From: Hirudinaria manillensis | Taxonomy: Eukaryota > Annelida > Clitellata > Hirudinida > Hirudinidae | Direction of reading: 5' to 3' | Assembly: GCA_034509925.1 (NCBI GenBank) | Contig: CM067527.1 | Span: forward strand, 3,316,001 to 3,380,000 | DNA: 64,000 nucleotides | In this document: positions 52,094 to 63,817 of the stretch, one piece after another | Position numbering within the stretch: position 1 is the stretch's first letter | How the letters are laid out: each line of letters begins with the position of its first letter | Translations under genes and position numbers: made by a program | Notes under the pieces: generated by a model | What the model was told of the DNA's origin: nothing | Seen by the model: only the letters and a program-made list of their open reading frames with translations | Databases searched by the model: none

Positions 52094-54545
52094 TTTATAA
52101 TAAGAGTAATAATAATAATAGTAATAATAATAATGCATTAATTATGTTAATTCATTTTATGCTAATGATCACCTTCATGAATTGGCTTTCCTCTTTGTTG
52201 ATGAATGTCGATATTCCAGATTTGACGAGATTCTTGACTCCTCTGAAAGAACCATTTCGACCTTCTATCGTTTCCTGTTTCTTCCTTTTGAAGTATTCGT
52301 GATCGTCATCATCATCACCGTGGCCATCTTCTTTTTCATCCTCTTCATCTTTAGAGGGTCTTTGAGATCTGTGGTTGTTGGTCGTTTTGGCTGTAACGTT
52401 GCTTGAACCGGCGTTGAGTTTAAACTTGCCGATTGTGGTCGGTTGTTTTGGCTTCACCTGATTGATCGGCTGGTCGTCTGTGATTGGTGGAGGTGGTGAG
52501 GGAGAGATGAGGTGACCTTTTACCTCTCGGTCGATGTCGTGGTCAATATTATCGAACGCCGGGCCTACGTTGCAGTTGTTGCTGACCCGTGCGTCACTCT
52601 CCTCATCGACCAAACTTTCTGCCACGGTTGTATCTCCACCTGGATGACAGGAGTCGTCGGTGGAACTTCTTTCGAATTCATTTCCAGCAACGGTTCGAAC
52701 CTCTCCGAGATCAGAGGTTGTGCCTTTGAACTTCGTGTCCTCGTGTGGTACGGTGTACGTGTCTATACCGGATGGGGTGACCTCATTTCTGTCGTCGGCG
52801 TTCGTTATCGATATCGTGTCGTTCTTGATGATGATCCTCGAGACGCAGTTGCTCTGCAGATAAGGCAATTTGGGATCCGGTTTTAGGTTTTCCTCCTCTG
52901 GGTGGAAATTTTTGTAGTTGTCGTTGTTGTTCCTGTTGTAGTTGTTGTCGTTGCTGGCTGTCTTGTCCGCAAAAGCAGAACTGATGTAAATCTTCGTTGC
53001 CAGGTGGTCTCCAACGACTCTCGGCTCCCTCGAGTCGTCATGACGACCAGTTTCGACTCGATGGTCGAGGACGTCTTTTTGACATTCTTCGTCGATGTTT
53101 GTTGACGTCACGATCGAGTCTTCCTGGAATTCCATAGGAGCGTCGACTACGACGACATCGTCGTCACCGACGACAGGGTCTTCAATCTCTGTGATGGAGA
53201 AAGTAGTGGCGGCGGTAGTTGATGTAGTCGGTGTAGTAAAGGCGTCCGGTTCGTCCGGATATGATATTCGCGGTCCGTTCGAAGATTGCACAGATTCGAA
53301 GCGAGGCTCTGTGGGGTCTGCAGGCCGTGGCAGAGCTTCCGGAGAAGTCGTTGGTGGAGTTGTTGACGTCGACGTCGGTTGCTTCTCCGACGATGAATCT
53401 GAAATGTTGCCGATCGTCGCAATCGATCGCTTCTTCTCCTTCGACGATTCCAATTCCAATTTGTCTGCGAAATCTGCTACGATATCCATCGCTGGTTCGC
53501 TGGCCGAGAGAGTTGTTTTCGGTGTCGCTGAAGCGTTTGAAGTCGAAGCGGTTGGTGAGGCAGCGACTGTCGGTGTTGCTGTCGCTGCTGCCGTTGGTAG
53601 TGGTGGTCTTGAAAAGTCTTGCTTTGCCGTCACCGAAGCGATGGACTTTGGAGCCAATTTCCTCAGTTGCCTCAGGGATTTGATTTCCGTTTGTCCTCCG
53701 TTCGATGAAGAAGATGACAAGCTGAAAACGCTTTCAGAAGTCGTTGGCGCTTCGAAAGCTGTAAAGTTGTTGTTGTTGTTGTTGTTGCTATTGTTGTTGT
53801 TGCTGTTGTCGGTTGGTGTGGTGGGATGTGCCACTGGTGAATCATTTGTCGCAGTTTTTCTGGAGTTCATGACCTCATCGATGTTCGTTGGACCAGTTGC
53901 TGGAAAGGATTCAACACGTGTCTGTTCGAGTTGTTTCACCTGATACTTCGTGTCGTCGTCGTCGTTGTTGTGAATCGCTTCCTGCTTGCTTTGTTGTAGT
54001 TGTTGCTGTTGTCGTTGACGATTGTTGTGGATCGCTTCCTGCTTGCGTTGCTGTTGATGGTTGTTGTCGAAACTTTGTGGAGAGCTGGTGTTGATGTAGT
54101 CTCCGTTGGCAACCTTCTCGGATCGACCAGCAGGTTTTGTTTGGCTTCTGATGTCGTCGCTCGACTGGACTACTGAACATCCGCCGTTGGAGGTCACCTT
54201 CTCCTGAGTCGTTCCAGAGGAATGGCTGGAAGTTCTTTTGACTGGCGTTCCTTGCTCGAACACCGGGCAAATCCTCTGCTTTCGAGTAGCTTCCTGAGGC
54301 CCCGAATCGTGAGTAGGAACGTAGGAGAAACGATTTAGAGAGGAGCCCGAAGATCGAGCGGACGATCCGTCGTATATTTGGCTCATGGCCGACAGCCTCC
54401 TCAGTTCCTTCTTCCGACTCAGCGTCTCGCCAGAGCCGCTCGAGTAGCCGGAACTCGCGCTGCTCGAGTAGCTGCTGCGGTTGGTGTCGCCGGTGGAGTC
54501 GCGATCGTTGCCGCCCAAGTCGTACTTTTTCTTGCGAAAAAACAT
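50476..54545 (-). CDS. GRXCR1: Glutaredoxin domain-containing cysteine-rich protein (GRXCR family, 990 aa, 4 exons)
   Basis: Exons on the minus strand: 54545-52173, 51468-51130, 50940-50875, 50670-50476 (TGA). All introns are phase 0. An in-frame TAA 18 nt upstream supports the ATG at 54545. Exon 1 encodes 791 residues of low-complexity Ser/Thr/Asn/Asp-rich sequence with no recognisable fold, followed near its end by a short segment leading into the conserved part. Residues about 792-926 are the glutaredoxin-like domain: a TTSMSVIR strand, single Cys in DRCSDIKKVL, then LPRVYV and LNETG. About 30 Ser/Gly-rich residues are inserted before LPRVYV. The last exon has the CxxC pairs typical of GRXCR proteins (CPGC, CHSC, CTKC, CGLC). 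Vertebrate GRXCR1 acts at actin-rich stereocilia; the role here is unknown. The family assignment is firm; GRXCR1 versus GRXCR2 orthology is not settled. Confidence 0.92.
51719..51783. repeat. (AAAT)n-type microsatellite in a GRXCR intron
   Basis: AATA/AATG tetranucleotide units lie in the first GRXCR intron. Confidence 0.85.
51945..52133. repeat. (AAT)n microsatellite in the first GRXCR intron
   Basis: AAT units with scattered AAC and AGT variants start about 40 bp from the donor of exon 1. Confidence 0.92.
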
Positions 54546-55104
54546 CTCCTTGAAGGCCCTTTAGTAACAGATGGTGGGATGACGAAGAATCCTTTCAACG
54601 AAATTATTTGCAGGTGACTTTTGCAAGCTTTCGAAGCATCGTTTGTTACTTTTGTTATCCTTGTAATTGAAAAGAATCTTTTACAGCTTGCTAGTGCTGA
54701 ATAATAATTGTTCAAATACACTTTTAAATAATTTAAAATAATAATATTTGATTACATAATTAAAGGTCATAGTTCTTCTATACAAATTTCCTCTTTAGGA
54801 ATAAAATAACCGAAATGAAATGTATTAAAAGTGAACCAAATACAACAACAACAGCAACACTTTACCTCCTTCAGATTTAACACCGACTCAATCAATCAAT
54901 CAATCAATCAATCGTAGTTTTTTCAACCGCTGATTGAAACTGTTAACTAGTAAACATCAACCTAAACAATCAGTCCTACCTTTAAAAGTCAAACACCTTT
55001 CAACAACTTCAATCGAAAACCGGGCTGGGCCTGCAATGGGATGGGCCAATTACAATCACAAGCGTTGTATTACTATTGTTATTTATTATTATTACTATTT
55101 TTAA

Positions 55105-55145
<41 letters not shown>

Positions 55146-55252
55146 GTATAATTATTATTACAAAAATTTTCACCAAAAAGCTTCCTATTTGCAAAGTTGC
55201 TTTGAGTGAGAAGAAGCGTTTAAAACGAATTAATGTCACGCGAACGGATGGG
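54546..55252. other. Region upstream of GRXCR
   Basis: AT-rich sequence including a short (AATC)n run at 54892-54915 and (ATT)n at 55104-55141. It probably contains the GRXCR promoter and 5' UTR; no clear core element was seen. Confidence 0.4.
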
Positions 55253-56091
55253 TGGATGGATGGATGGATGGATGGATGGATGGATGGATGGATGGATGGA
55301 TGGATGGATGGATGGATGGATGGATGGATGGATGGATGGATGGATGGATGGATGGATGGATGGATGGATGGATGGATGGATGGATGGATGGATGGATGGA
55401 TGGATGGATGGATGGATGGATGGATGGATGGATGGATGGATGGATGGATGGATGGATGGATGGATGGATGGATGGATGGATGGATGGATGGATGGATGGA
55501 TGGATGGATGGATGGATGGATGGATGGATGGATGGATGGATGGATGGATGGATGGATGGATGGATGGATGGATGGATGGATGGATGGATGGATGGATGGA
55601 TGGATGGATGGATGGATGGATGGATGGATGGATGGATGGATGGATGGATGGATGGATGGATGGATGGATGGATGGATGGATGGATGGATGGATGGATGGA
55701 TGGATGGATGGATGGATGGATGGATGGATGGATGGATGGATGGATGGATGGATGGATGGATGGATGGATGGATGGATGGATGGATGGATGGATGGATGGA
55801 TGGATGGATGGATGGATGGATGGATGGATGGATGGATGGATGGATGGATGGATGGATGGATGGATGGATGGATGGATGGATGGATGGATGGATGGATGGA
55901 TGGATGGATGGATGGATGGATGGATGGATGGATGGATGGATGGATGGATGGATGGATGGATGGATGGATGGATGGATGGATGGATGGATGGATGGATGGA
56001 TGGATGGATGGATGGATGGATGGATGGATGGATGGATGGATGGATGGATGGATGGATGGATGGATGGATGGATGGATGGATGGATGGATGG
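55253..56091. repeat. Uninterrupted (TGGA)n array, 839 bp
   Basis: About 210 TGGA units with no visible substitution. Long open frames exist in several frames on both strands (Trp-Met-Asp-Gly on plus, Pro-Ser-Ile-His on minus) purely because the unit lacks stop codons; they are not genes. Confidence 0.98.
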
Positions 56092-57102
56092 CGGTGAGGA
56101 GGATTGAAAGAATGAATGAATGAAAAAAAAAGTTTTGAAAAAAAAATTAATTTCATGAGGTCTACCTCTTATATGAATGGCAAGCATTCCGAATTTAAAA
56201 TGCTTGGAGATGATGATGATGATGACGATCTGCTTTAAATTCAATGATTCACCAAAGAACTATTTAAAGAATCTTTCAGCTATGTTTACGTAAAATGGAC
56301 ATACGCGGGGACTTTTCGCTAGAACAAGGAGTGAGCTACAACCTCATGACGGATGATCATTACCATAACTTCTATAAATATGTAGGACGCTTGATGAGAT
56401 CAGCTACTCAGTCAAAACATCGGCTAAGCAAACTCTTCGGAGACTCAGACAAACAAATAGCTGTTAAAATGAATTTCAAATTCAAATCCAATCCGTCTCG
56501 CATCGCTGACTCCCCACCCATCAACCCACCTGAGCGACCCGAGCGATAATTGAAACATTCGATACAGGTGCGATCATTCAATACAACTTTATGCATGAGA
56601 TGGAAATTCAGAGTTGAATAATTTAAATGAGTCTAATTGAAGGCATTTTCAAGCATCGACGGGTGGGAATTGATTGCTTTAATGTTTTTAATAAAGTGTT
56701 TTATTAATTTGATAACATATTATACATCATAACGAGTGAATGTGCACTTTTATACAGTGATTAATTAATTAAGTAATTAATTAAAATAATTAAAAAAATA
56801 ATTAAAATAATTAATTTCAGCTTTAATCCTAAAAGTGTCAGAAAATTGTAACTTCGGTCTGAGTCGATATTGAGATGCTAAGATGAGTCACCAAAATGTC
56901 AGAAATACGTTAGTGTACTTTTGACGAAAACACGGAGAGTTTATTGAGATTAGCAAGACGTTGTCAAGTGTTCGTGAGAATTGCTTCCATTAATTACTTG
57001 ACATTTTAATAAAATATTTTAACGTTAATTTGATTCAACTTAGATTTTTCATATTTATTATAATTATTTTGATTTATTTCGCGGGCATAGTTTGACATAG
57101 AT
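56092..57102. other. Intergenic AT-rich region
   Basis: No gene was recognised. A short frame at 56295-56549 has no identifiable domain. Confidence 0.4.
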
Positions 57103-57490
57103 GGAACACCTAGCGAATAAAATAAAAATAAAAAACATTAATTACGACATCTACCGAACAAGCAATAAAAACAGCTTTAATTTTAGACATCTATCGAATG
57201 CCAACTAAAAATTAAAAACATTTGAACGGACATCTGGCGAATGCAAAATAAATTTTTAAACAACAGTTCCGACATCTAGCGAATAATAAATAAATACAAT
57301 CATCTGTCCAACGGGCAGAATGAAAATTAAATTTAGGGACCCCCTAGTGAATGACAAATAAAATTTAAAAGGAATCCCGGACATCTGGCGAATGCAAAAT
57401 AAAAATTGAATTGATTTTTTTTTTAAAGCGTCATCTTTCGAATGCAAAATAATTTTAACAAATATAATGTCCGCCATCTGGCGAGTGCGA
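57103..57490 (+). repeat. Degenerate tandem array of CATCTRGCGAAT-core repeats
   Basis: About ten units lie at intervals of roughly 27-50 bp. Core positions are near 57108, 57146, 57187, 57230, 57272, 57301, 57340, 57380, 57431 and 57474. The best-conserved unit reads 'gacatctggcgaatgcaaaa' followed by A/T-rich spacer. Copies outside the array lie at 11327-11425, 50429-50491 and 60027-60036. The last unit (ccgccatctggcg) resembles the CCAGATGGCG core of invertebrate CTCF sites in reverse orientation. Confidence 0.75.
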
Positions 57491-57982
57491 AATAAAATCA
57501 GCCAAAACTACATCGCGGGACGACCCAACCGCCAAGCGCCGCAATTATATTAAGTTAAATTATTGAGGCTTCGCTACGAATATATTTAATATTACTTGAA
57601 GCTACATAAATAAAAATAAAATAAATCTTAAATAACCTAATTTGATTCAACTTAGATTTTTCATATTTATTATAATTATTTTGATTTATTCCTAAATCGT
57701 ACTTATTAATGCCGTCAATCGAACAAAACTGCATTATTTTTGGACGAGACATTTTTATTCATTTGAAATGTAATTCCTAAAGACACAACATTTCTTGTTG
57801 ACATAATTTCAGCCATCAAACACGAGCGGCATTCGACTGAGAACATAAACGGATGGTGCGTCTCCTGTCATTACATCATTTATGTTTAATAAAAATAAAA
57901 ATGTAATTAAAGATTATGCAAGTTCCACATAAAAACAACTTGCAATAACAACAATAATATTAATAATAATAACAATAATAAC

Positions 57983-58014
<32 letters not shown>

Positions 58015-58850
58015 TTGCATCTGACTGCAAACAAGTAAATCACAAATCAGGTCCATAAGTGTCGAAATTAAATCCACAACACATGAAATGTTGGAAATTA
58101 AAATATTACACAAAGGTGTAATAATAGACTTCCAATCGGTAGATTGATATGTCGTCTCAGACTTTCTGTTGAACTGAAAAAGTCACCAAAAAACTGTGGC
58201 AATCTTTTCCAGGAAATGTTTTTTTACGAATTTTTGTGAGCAAAAAAATAAGTCTAGTGAACGTGAAACCGAAGTGTTTGTGTCAGCATTCTTAGATTAG
58301 ATAACAACGTAAGACAGAGGGCGTTAGTAAGGTAACAAAACGATTTCTTTAAAAAAAAAATCACAAAATATGCTCATTAAAAATATTTGTAAAACGTAAA
58401 ACATTTGTAAAAAAAAAAAGACATACGGACGCCCGGTCGCATCCGACGAAATTCTCGTATCACCACGGTAACGCATAATAAGAATTCTCTGTCAATTAAA
58501 AAAACTCCATCGCAAACTCCCTGCTACTTCGCACGACCTTAAAACTCCTAACCTTGAACTATGACCTCTGGCTATCAGTAGTCGAGAGAATGAAACGAAC
58601 GGTTCCGTGAAATGAAATACATTGGAAATTAATGTTAACGTACTTTTGGTGCGGGTCTTTTGAATCTTTGAATCGAACATCACGGGCGTTCGTAATACGC
58701 AGAGGACGATTAAGAAAGAACTGCTAACGACGCGGACGTACGGCACGAGGGTACACGTGGTCTCGTAATATCGTACTGAGGGGCGCGTCGGACGTGCCCC
58801 GGAGACGGTAGCTTTTCTGGACTCCCGAAGACGGACTAGGCACTAAAAAT
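57491..58850. other. Intergenic region and probable SUGCT 3' UTR
   Basis: AT-rich with (AAT)n at about 57955-58015. A phrase of about 40 bp starting 'ttgattcaacttagattttt' occurs at both about 57028 and 57641, a direct repeat flanking the array. The part next to 58851 is the likely SUGCT 3' UTR. Confidence 0.45.
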
Positions 58851-61800
58851 TTACTGGATGATCTTCTTCGCTCTCATCTTTTCGATCTCTCTCTGGGTGA
58901 AGTTCAAGAGACTGGACAGGATTTCGTCCGTGTGCTCGCCCAACTGAGGTGGGGGGTACTGCAGACCCAAGCGAACGTTGCCGTAGGCGACCGGAGGTGC
59001 TGCAGATTTGCGAGCAATCGTTGATTTACTAGTTAATAAAAGATTTAATTTTAATTGAATTAAAGGAAAGAATCGAGCATTCTTGGTGTCCAGAGAACGT
59101 ATAGGATGAGTTCACAAGTGCAATTGCACCGGCGACGGTCACAGTGCATTGCATTCTGCACCCAGCCCTCGCCTGCTCAGAAGTGCCCTCGGACAGGGAC
59201 GATCGATCGAGATATGTACCTTTGCGTCCCGTGCAGACATGCGAAGCACTCGAAAGAATGGCCGAACACGAATACAAACCTGCAATCCTGATGGTGCCAG
59301 CAGATGGATGATCAATTTCTTGTATCATGTTGTTGTACAGGAGCTGTTCAACATGTTCAGCATTTTATTTTGTAAACCACAAGCATTAAATCATCGATGA
59401 AGTGGAAAGATATTTTTAAAACTTATTAAAGCTTTTAAAATGCTTATTTTCATTTGTAAACAAATAAAACAGCTTCAAGATTCATAGTAAAAGATGGTCA
59501 CAGCAACAGTAACAATCACTTCATTCACAAACCAAAATAAAAAAGATTCCCAAATGTCCAATAAAACCACTTGAGACTGTCAAAAATCCAAATTACAATC
59601 ATACAGAGCATAGAATCAAACAAAACAAAGCAAAGATTTGATTTCTGACCTGAGGATCGGAAAAAGTCTCCCTGAGGTTGTTCACGGGACCGTAGGGGAA
59701 GCCGGTCCGTCGTTGGTCGAAGAATTCGATCCACTCGCTTCTGTCTTTCGTCAAGAATCTGCACGAGGACGGCTTGAGTTCATTTATGTAGCGCCATTTG
59801 CATATTGTCAGAGGCATTGCCATTTATATAGCGCTAATTCAAGGTGATGCTTCTAGTAGAAAACAATAGCAAATAACTAGAGTGACGAAGACGACGAAGA
59901 TTATCATATTTTGTGCAACGGAGACTCACTTCTTGGTCAGAATGTCGATCAATTCTTTCCTATTGGCAACACGATTGGCGTTGGTCAAGAATTTTTCATC
60001 GGTCGCCAGGTGTTCAAGTTCGAGAACCTAGCGAATGAAATAAAACATGAAATTTTAAAAAAAAACCAAAAACGATACACCATACTGGTAATGATTTAAA
60101 ATATTTATTATTCAGAATTATTTATTAATTAATTCATTAACAAAATAATTAGAAACAAATGCAAACTGTTGACCTGGCAAAGTTGCTTGAACTGTTCATT
60201 GTTGCCAGCACCTATGATGATGTGACCCGAGTCTTTCGTTTTGAACGCCTGCCGAGACATCAACAAATCGTAAAAACAAGAAACCGACAAAACAAACCCA
60301 TGGCTTCAATAAATGCAACATTTCAAGGCATCTAAAGATGCCAAAATGCAATGCCAAAATGCAATGCCAAAATGCAATGCCACGCTCCTATGCAAATTGA
60401 ACTACCTCGTGAAATTTATATCATTTACAAACGATCGGCTGTTAGTAACATCAAAAATGAAACCCTACAAATCAAGAATTTAGATCCAATGCGACACCGA
60501 CCTGATAGGGTACGATGCTAGGATGACCCGTGCCCATTCTCTTGGCTTCCTGACCACAATTGAGCCAATTTGCTGCTATGTGGGTCAGGGAAGCAACCTG
60601 TTGAGGGAATTAAAAATAAATAAAAGAGTTAAAAGGATAAAAATTAGAAGCAGATTAAAAAGATAAAACAGATTAAAATGGAAGAGAATTAACTCAAAAA
60701 AGGTTGCCACCTGGAACTGCATTATGCACGACAGTGTCCAGTATGGTTCTGACAGAAGAATAATTATAATGCAATGCAACTGCCATTCAAGAATTACAGG
60801 CAGTTATCATCATAATTAGATTTTAATCATCCAATCATACCACCTAATCACATCACTACCCAGCCTAATCATCTAACTACCCACCCAATCACCCGACCAC
60901 CCAGCCTACCCACCCACCTGCGAATTGAGGAGGTTGCAGTCGATGTGGTTCCCGGTGTTGGATTCGTTCCTGTGCAACAAGGACGCGAGGATCGAGGACA
61001 CGGCATACAGACCCGTGTGAAGGTCCGTCAGGGCCACGCCGGTCCTGCAGGGCTCTCCGTCCTGTTTGAAGGAAATGCAAATTAATTATTAATTGTTTTA
61101 AAAACGACCATAAATTCCACAATCATCCACCTGGTGAAAGTTCTAAAATGCACTTTAAAAAAAAAGAAAGAAAAAACTAAAGAAATGATCTCAAATTAAA
61201 CAAATTGTTTTTAAATTTATTTCATCAACTGATGCTATTACTTGTAACGGAAGGAGATTGAAGTATCGTAATTAATTCATTAGCATTCAAACAACAACAA
61301 CAACAACAATGATAATGATGATATCAATAATAATGAATAATAAAAGGAGCAACCTCCGGACCAGTGATGTGCATGAGCCCACCAATGGCAGAAGCTATGA
61401 TGTCATAGCCACCTCTGTGAGAATATGGTCCTGACAGGCCAAATCCTACAGGGAAAAAAGGTTTGAATGAGTGAGTGAGTGAGTGAGTGAGTGAGTGAGT
61501 GAGTGAATGAGTGAGTGAGTGAGTGAGTGAGTGAGTGAGTGAGTGAGTGAGTGAGTGAGTGAGTGAGTGAGTGAGTGAGTGAGTGAGTGAGTGAGTGAGT
61601 GAGTGAGTGAGTGAGTGAGTGAGTGAGTGAGTGAGTGAGTGAGTGAGTGAGTGAGTGAGTGAGTGAGTGAGTGGGCGAGCGAGCAAATGACCAAACTACC
61701 GACCCGTAATGGACACGTATATGAGTTTTGGATTTACAGCCTTCAGGTGCTCGTAACCCAATCCCAACTTCTCGAGATGATTTGGAACGTAATTCTCCAC

Positions 61801-62899
61801 AAACACGTCGCTGATGCCGGCCAGCTGAAAAGGAAGTTCTAATCTGATCCTCTCCAATTACGGACCGAGGAATGGATGGACGGTTGGATGGATGGATGGA
61901 CAGATGGATGTATGGACATTAGGATGGATGGATTGATGGAAGAAATAAATACTGAACATACAACTTGTAAATCATGCTCAAACTAAACTTTTTTCTATTA
62001 TTGTTGTACCATACAGTTATATTTATTTATTTATTAATTTATATTAATTACACTTTTAAATGCAGAATATTAAATTTGCCCGTTTTTAACTGGTAAACAT
62101 TGAATGTCAAATATTATTAATAATAAATTATAAATAATAAATTATAAATAATAAATCATAATAAATTATAAATAATAAATCATAAATAATAAATTATAAA
62201 TAATAAATCATAAATTACTGCCCAAATAAAAGTATATTTGTTTGCATTAAATCTCCTATTCTCTTTAAATCCTCCATGCCTGGAGGTAAGAAGGAAAGAA
62301 GGAATGAATGAATGAATGAACGAACAAACAAAAGAAAGGATGACTAAAAAGTAATCAGGTGTGGAGCAGAGTTGACCAGGAACCTCTCAAGAGTTTATTA
62401 ATTAACAACTTGATTAATGAATATTCATCAGCAGACGGAATAATTACTATCGACAGAAATCGAAATTGAGCCTCAGAATTCCTCTGAAGCTACAAAGGAT
62501 GATGACGACGACGATGATGACGACGATGATGACGACTACGACGATGATGACGATGATGATGACGACTACGACGATGATGACGATGATGATGTAACCATAC
62601 CTTCTTGATTATGTCACATCCTTGCTTTGTCTTCAAGTCCACACAGAGGCTCTGATTGGGGATACAAAAGAAAAATTAACATCATTATGGACTGGATATT
62701 GTCATCATCATCATCATCATCACCTTTTTGTTCCTGTTTATGGAGAGGAAGTAAGCACTCTCCTTTCCCACCCAGGGTGGTCCCCAAGTCCTTGTATCAT
62801 CACCAGAACCTGTAATCATCATCATCATTATCATCACCATTACCATCATCAGTATGTTATAATCACAATTAATCTTTTCCAATATTAAAGCACATACTC

Positions 62900-62931
<32 letters not shown>

Positions 62932-63817
62932 CAATAATAATAATAACAATAATAATAATAATAATAATAATAACAATAATAATAATAACAATAATAATAA
63001 TAATAATAATAACAAGAATAATACTAATATTATACCATATTTGTATGAAATCAAAAATCAATCGTGCCTTATACCTCTACAAAAGGGAGAGAAAGTTATC
63101 AACCTAAAAGCCGAGTCTTACGAGAGCGCGATCGGACGATAAATGCCGCAAGAATCCGTGACCCCGAAGGTCGAACGGGGTTCGTGACGCCGGTCACGCG
63201 GACGTGTTTACGAGTGGAAACTGGAACCAATTTCCATCGTCCCGATTAAATGAAGAGAAACGTAAAGCGAAACTTTGGAAAAACCTGACAGAAGAATTAC
63301 GGCCGGTCGGGCACCTTGCCGGGAGACGTGACGTGACGGTCGGCGGTTTTGGTAGAGGTTTTAATTTATGTTAATTTATGTTAATGTGTTATGCAAATAT
63401 TTATGAACGATTAGGTATTCAAATTGTAATAGTGATTATTTTACAGGGGGTTTAAGGATGTTTAAATATTTCAACTTACAACTGTGATGTATATGGTAAC
63501 ATAACACATGTAGTAGTGACTTATACCATAAAAGGGTTTTATGAAATCTCCAAGCAGGGGAGAAACATTAAATAGAATTTAAATTTAATTTAAATAATTA
63601 ATTTAATAATAATTTATTTAATAATAATTTATTTTAATAATTTATTTATTTTAAATTTAAAATCGAATTAAATTGAAAGCCTGCCAATGTGACTCATTGA
63701 CCAATCACCAATCCGAATCCTAACCCCAACCCAACCAACTCACCTGGCTTTTCCACCTTGATCACCTCCGCTCCGAGATCCCCCAACACCATGGTGCAAT
63801 ACGGACCCGCAAGGACT
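58851..63817 (-). CDS. SUGCT: Succinyl-CoA:glutarate CoA-transferase (class III CoA-transferase), 5' exon(s) outside window
   Basis: Twelve exons on the minus strand: 63817-63744, 62809-62724, 62651-62601, 61824-61704, 61445-61354, 61061-60918, 60597-60502, 60248-60174, 60027-59930, 59758-59650, 59343-59280, 58999-58851 (TAA). Together they encode about 385 residues with consistent phases. The visible protein starts at [20 protein letters not shown], a class III CoA-transferase N-terminal motif. It continues through [45 protein letters not shown] (with the presumed catalytic Asp), IGAGNNEQF and GVPYGPVNN-like PYGPVNN. The enzyme transfers CoA from succinyl-CoA to glutarate in mitochondria, part of lysine/tryptophan catabolism. 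About 60 N-terminal residues including the targeting peptide are missing. The intron between 61704 and 61445 is mostly (GAGT)n, and the acceptor of exon 60027 lies in a dispersed repeat. Confidence 0.94.
59781..59834 (-). repeat. Two SINE/L2-like tail copies in a SUGCT intron
   Basis: On the minus strand GCGCTATATAAATGG (59834-59820) is followed about 40 bp later by the variant GCGCTACATAAATG (59794-59781). The first is identical to 17756-17770. Both lie just upstream of the acceptor for exon 59758-59650. Confidence 0.55.
61467..61673. repeat. (GAGT)n array filling most of a SUGCT intron
   Basis: About 207 bp of GAGT units lie within the 258-bp intron 61446-61703. It is the same unit as the 12991-13634 array, with one AATG variant near the left end. 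Confidence 0.96.
61825..62600 (-). other. SUGCT intron with several simple repeats
   Basis: It contains GGAT-rich sequence (61872-61940), an ATAAATT-type tract (about 62119-62215), and GAT/GAC-rich DNA (62500-62592) in which a unit of about 30 bp is duplicated. No coding exon was seen. Confidence 0.7.
62810..63743 (-). other. SUGCT intron with (AAT)n and a CpG-richer patch
   Basis: AAT units run at 62908-63012. The segment 63105-63345 is CpG-rich relative to its surroundings, with an open frame that has no recognisable domain; it may be regulatory. The rest is AT-rich. Confidence 0.6.

Noticed and set aside
53095-53943. 282-codon plus-strand frame opposite GRXCR exon 1
   Set aside because: It lies antisense to the open GRXCR exon and has a Val/Ser-rich composition expected from its complement.
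55009-56244. Long open frames on both strands (up to 411 codons)
   Set aside because: They are translations of the stop-free (TGGA)n array; no signal outside the repeat supports a gene.
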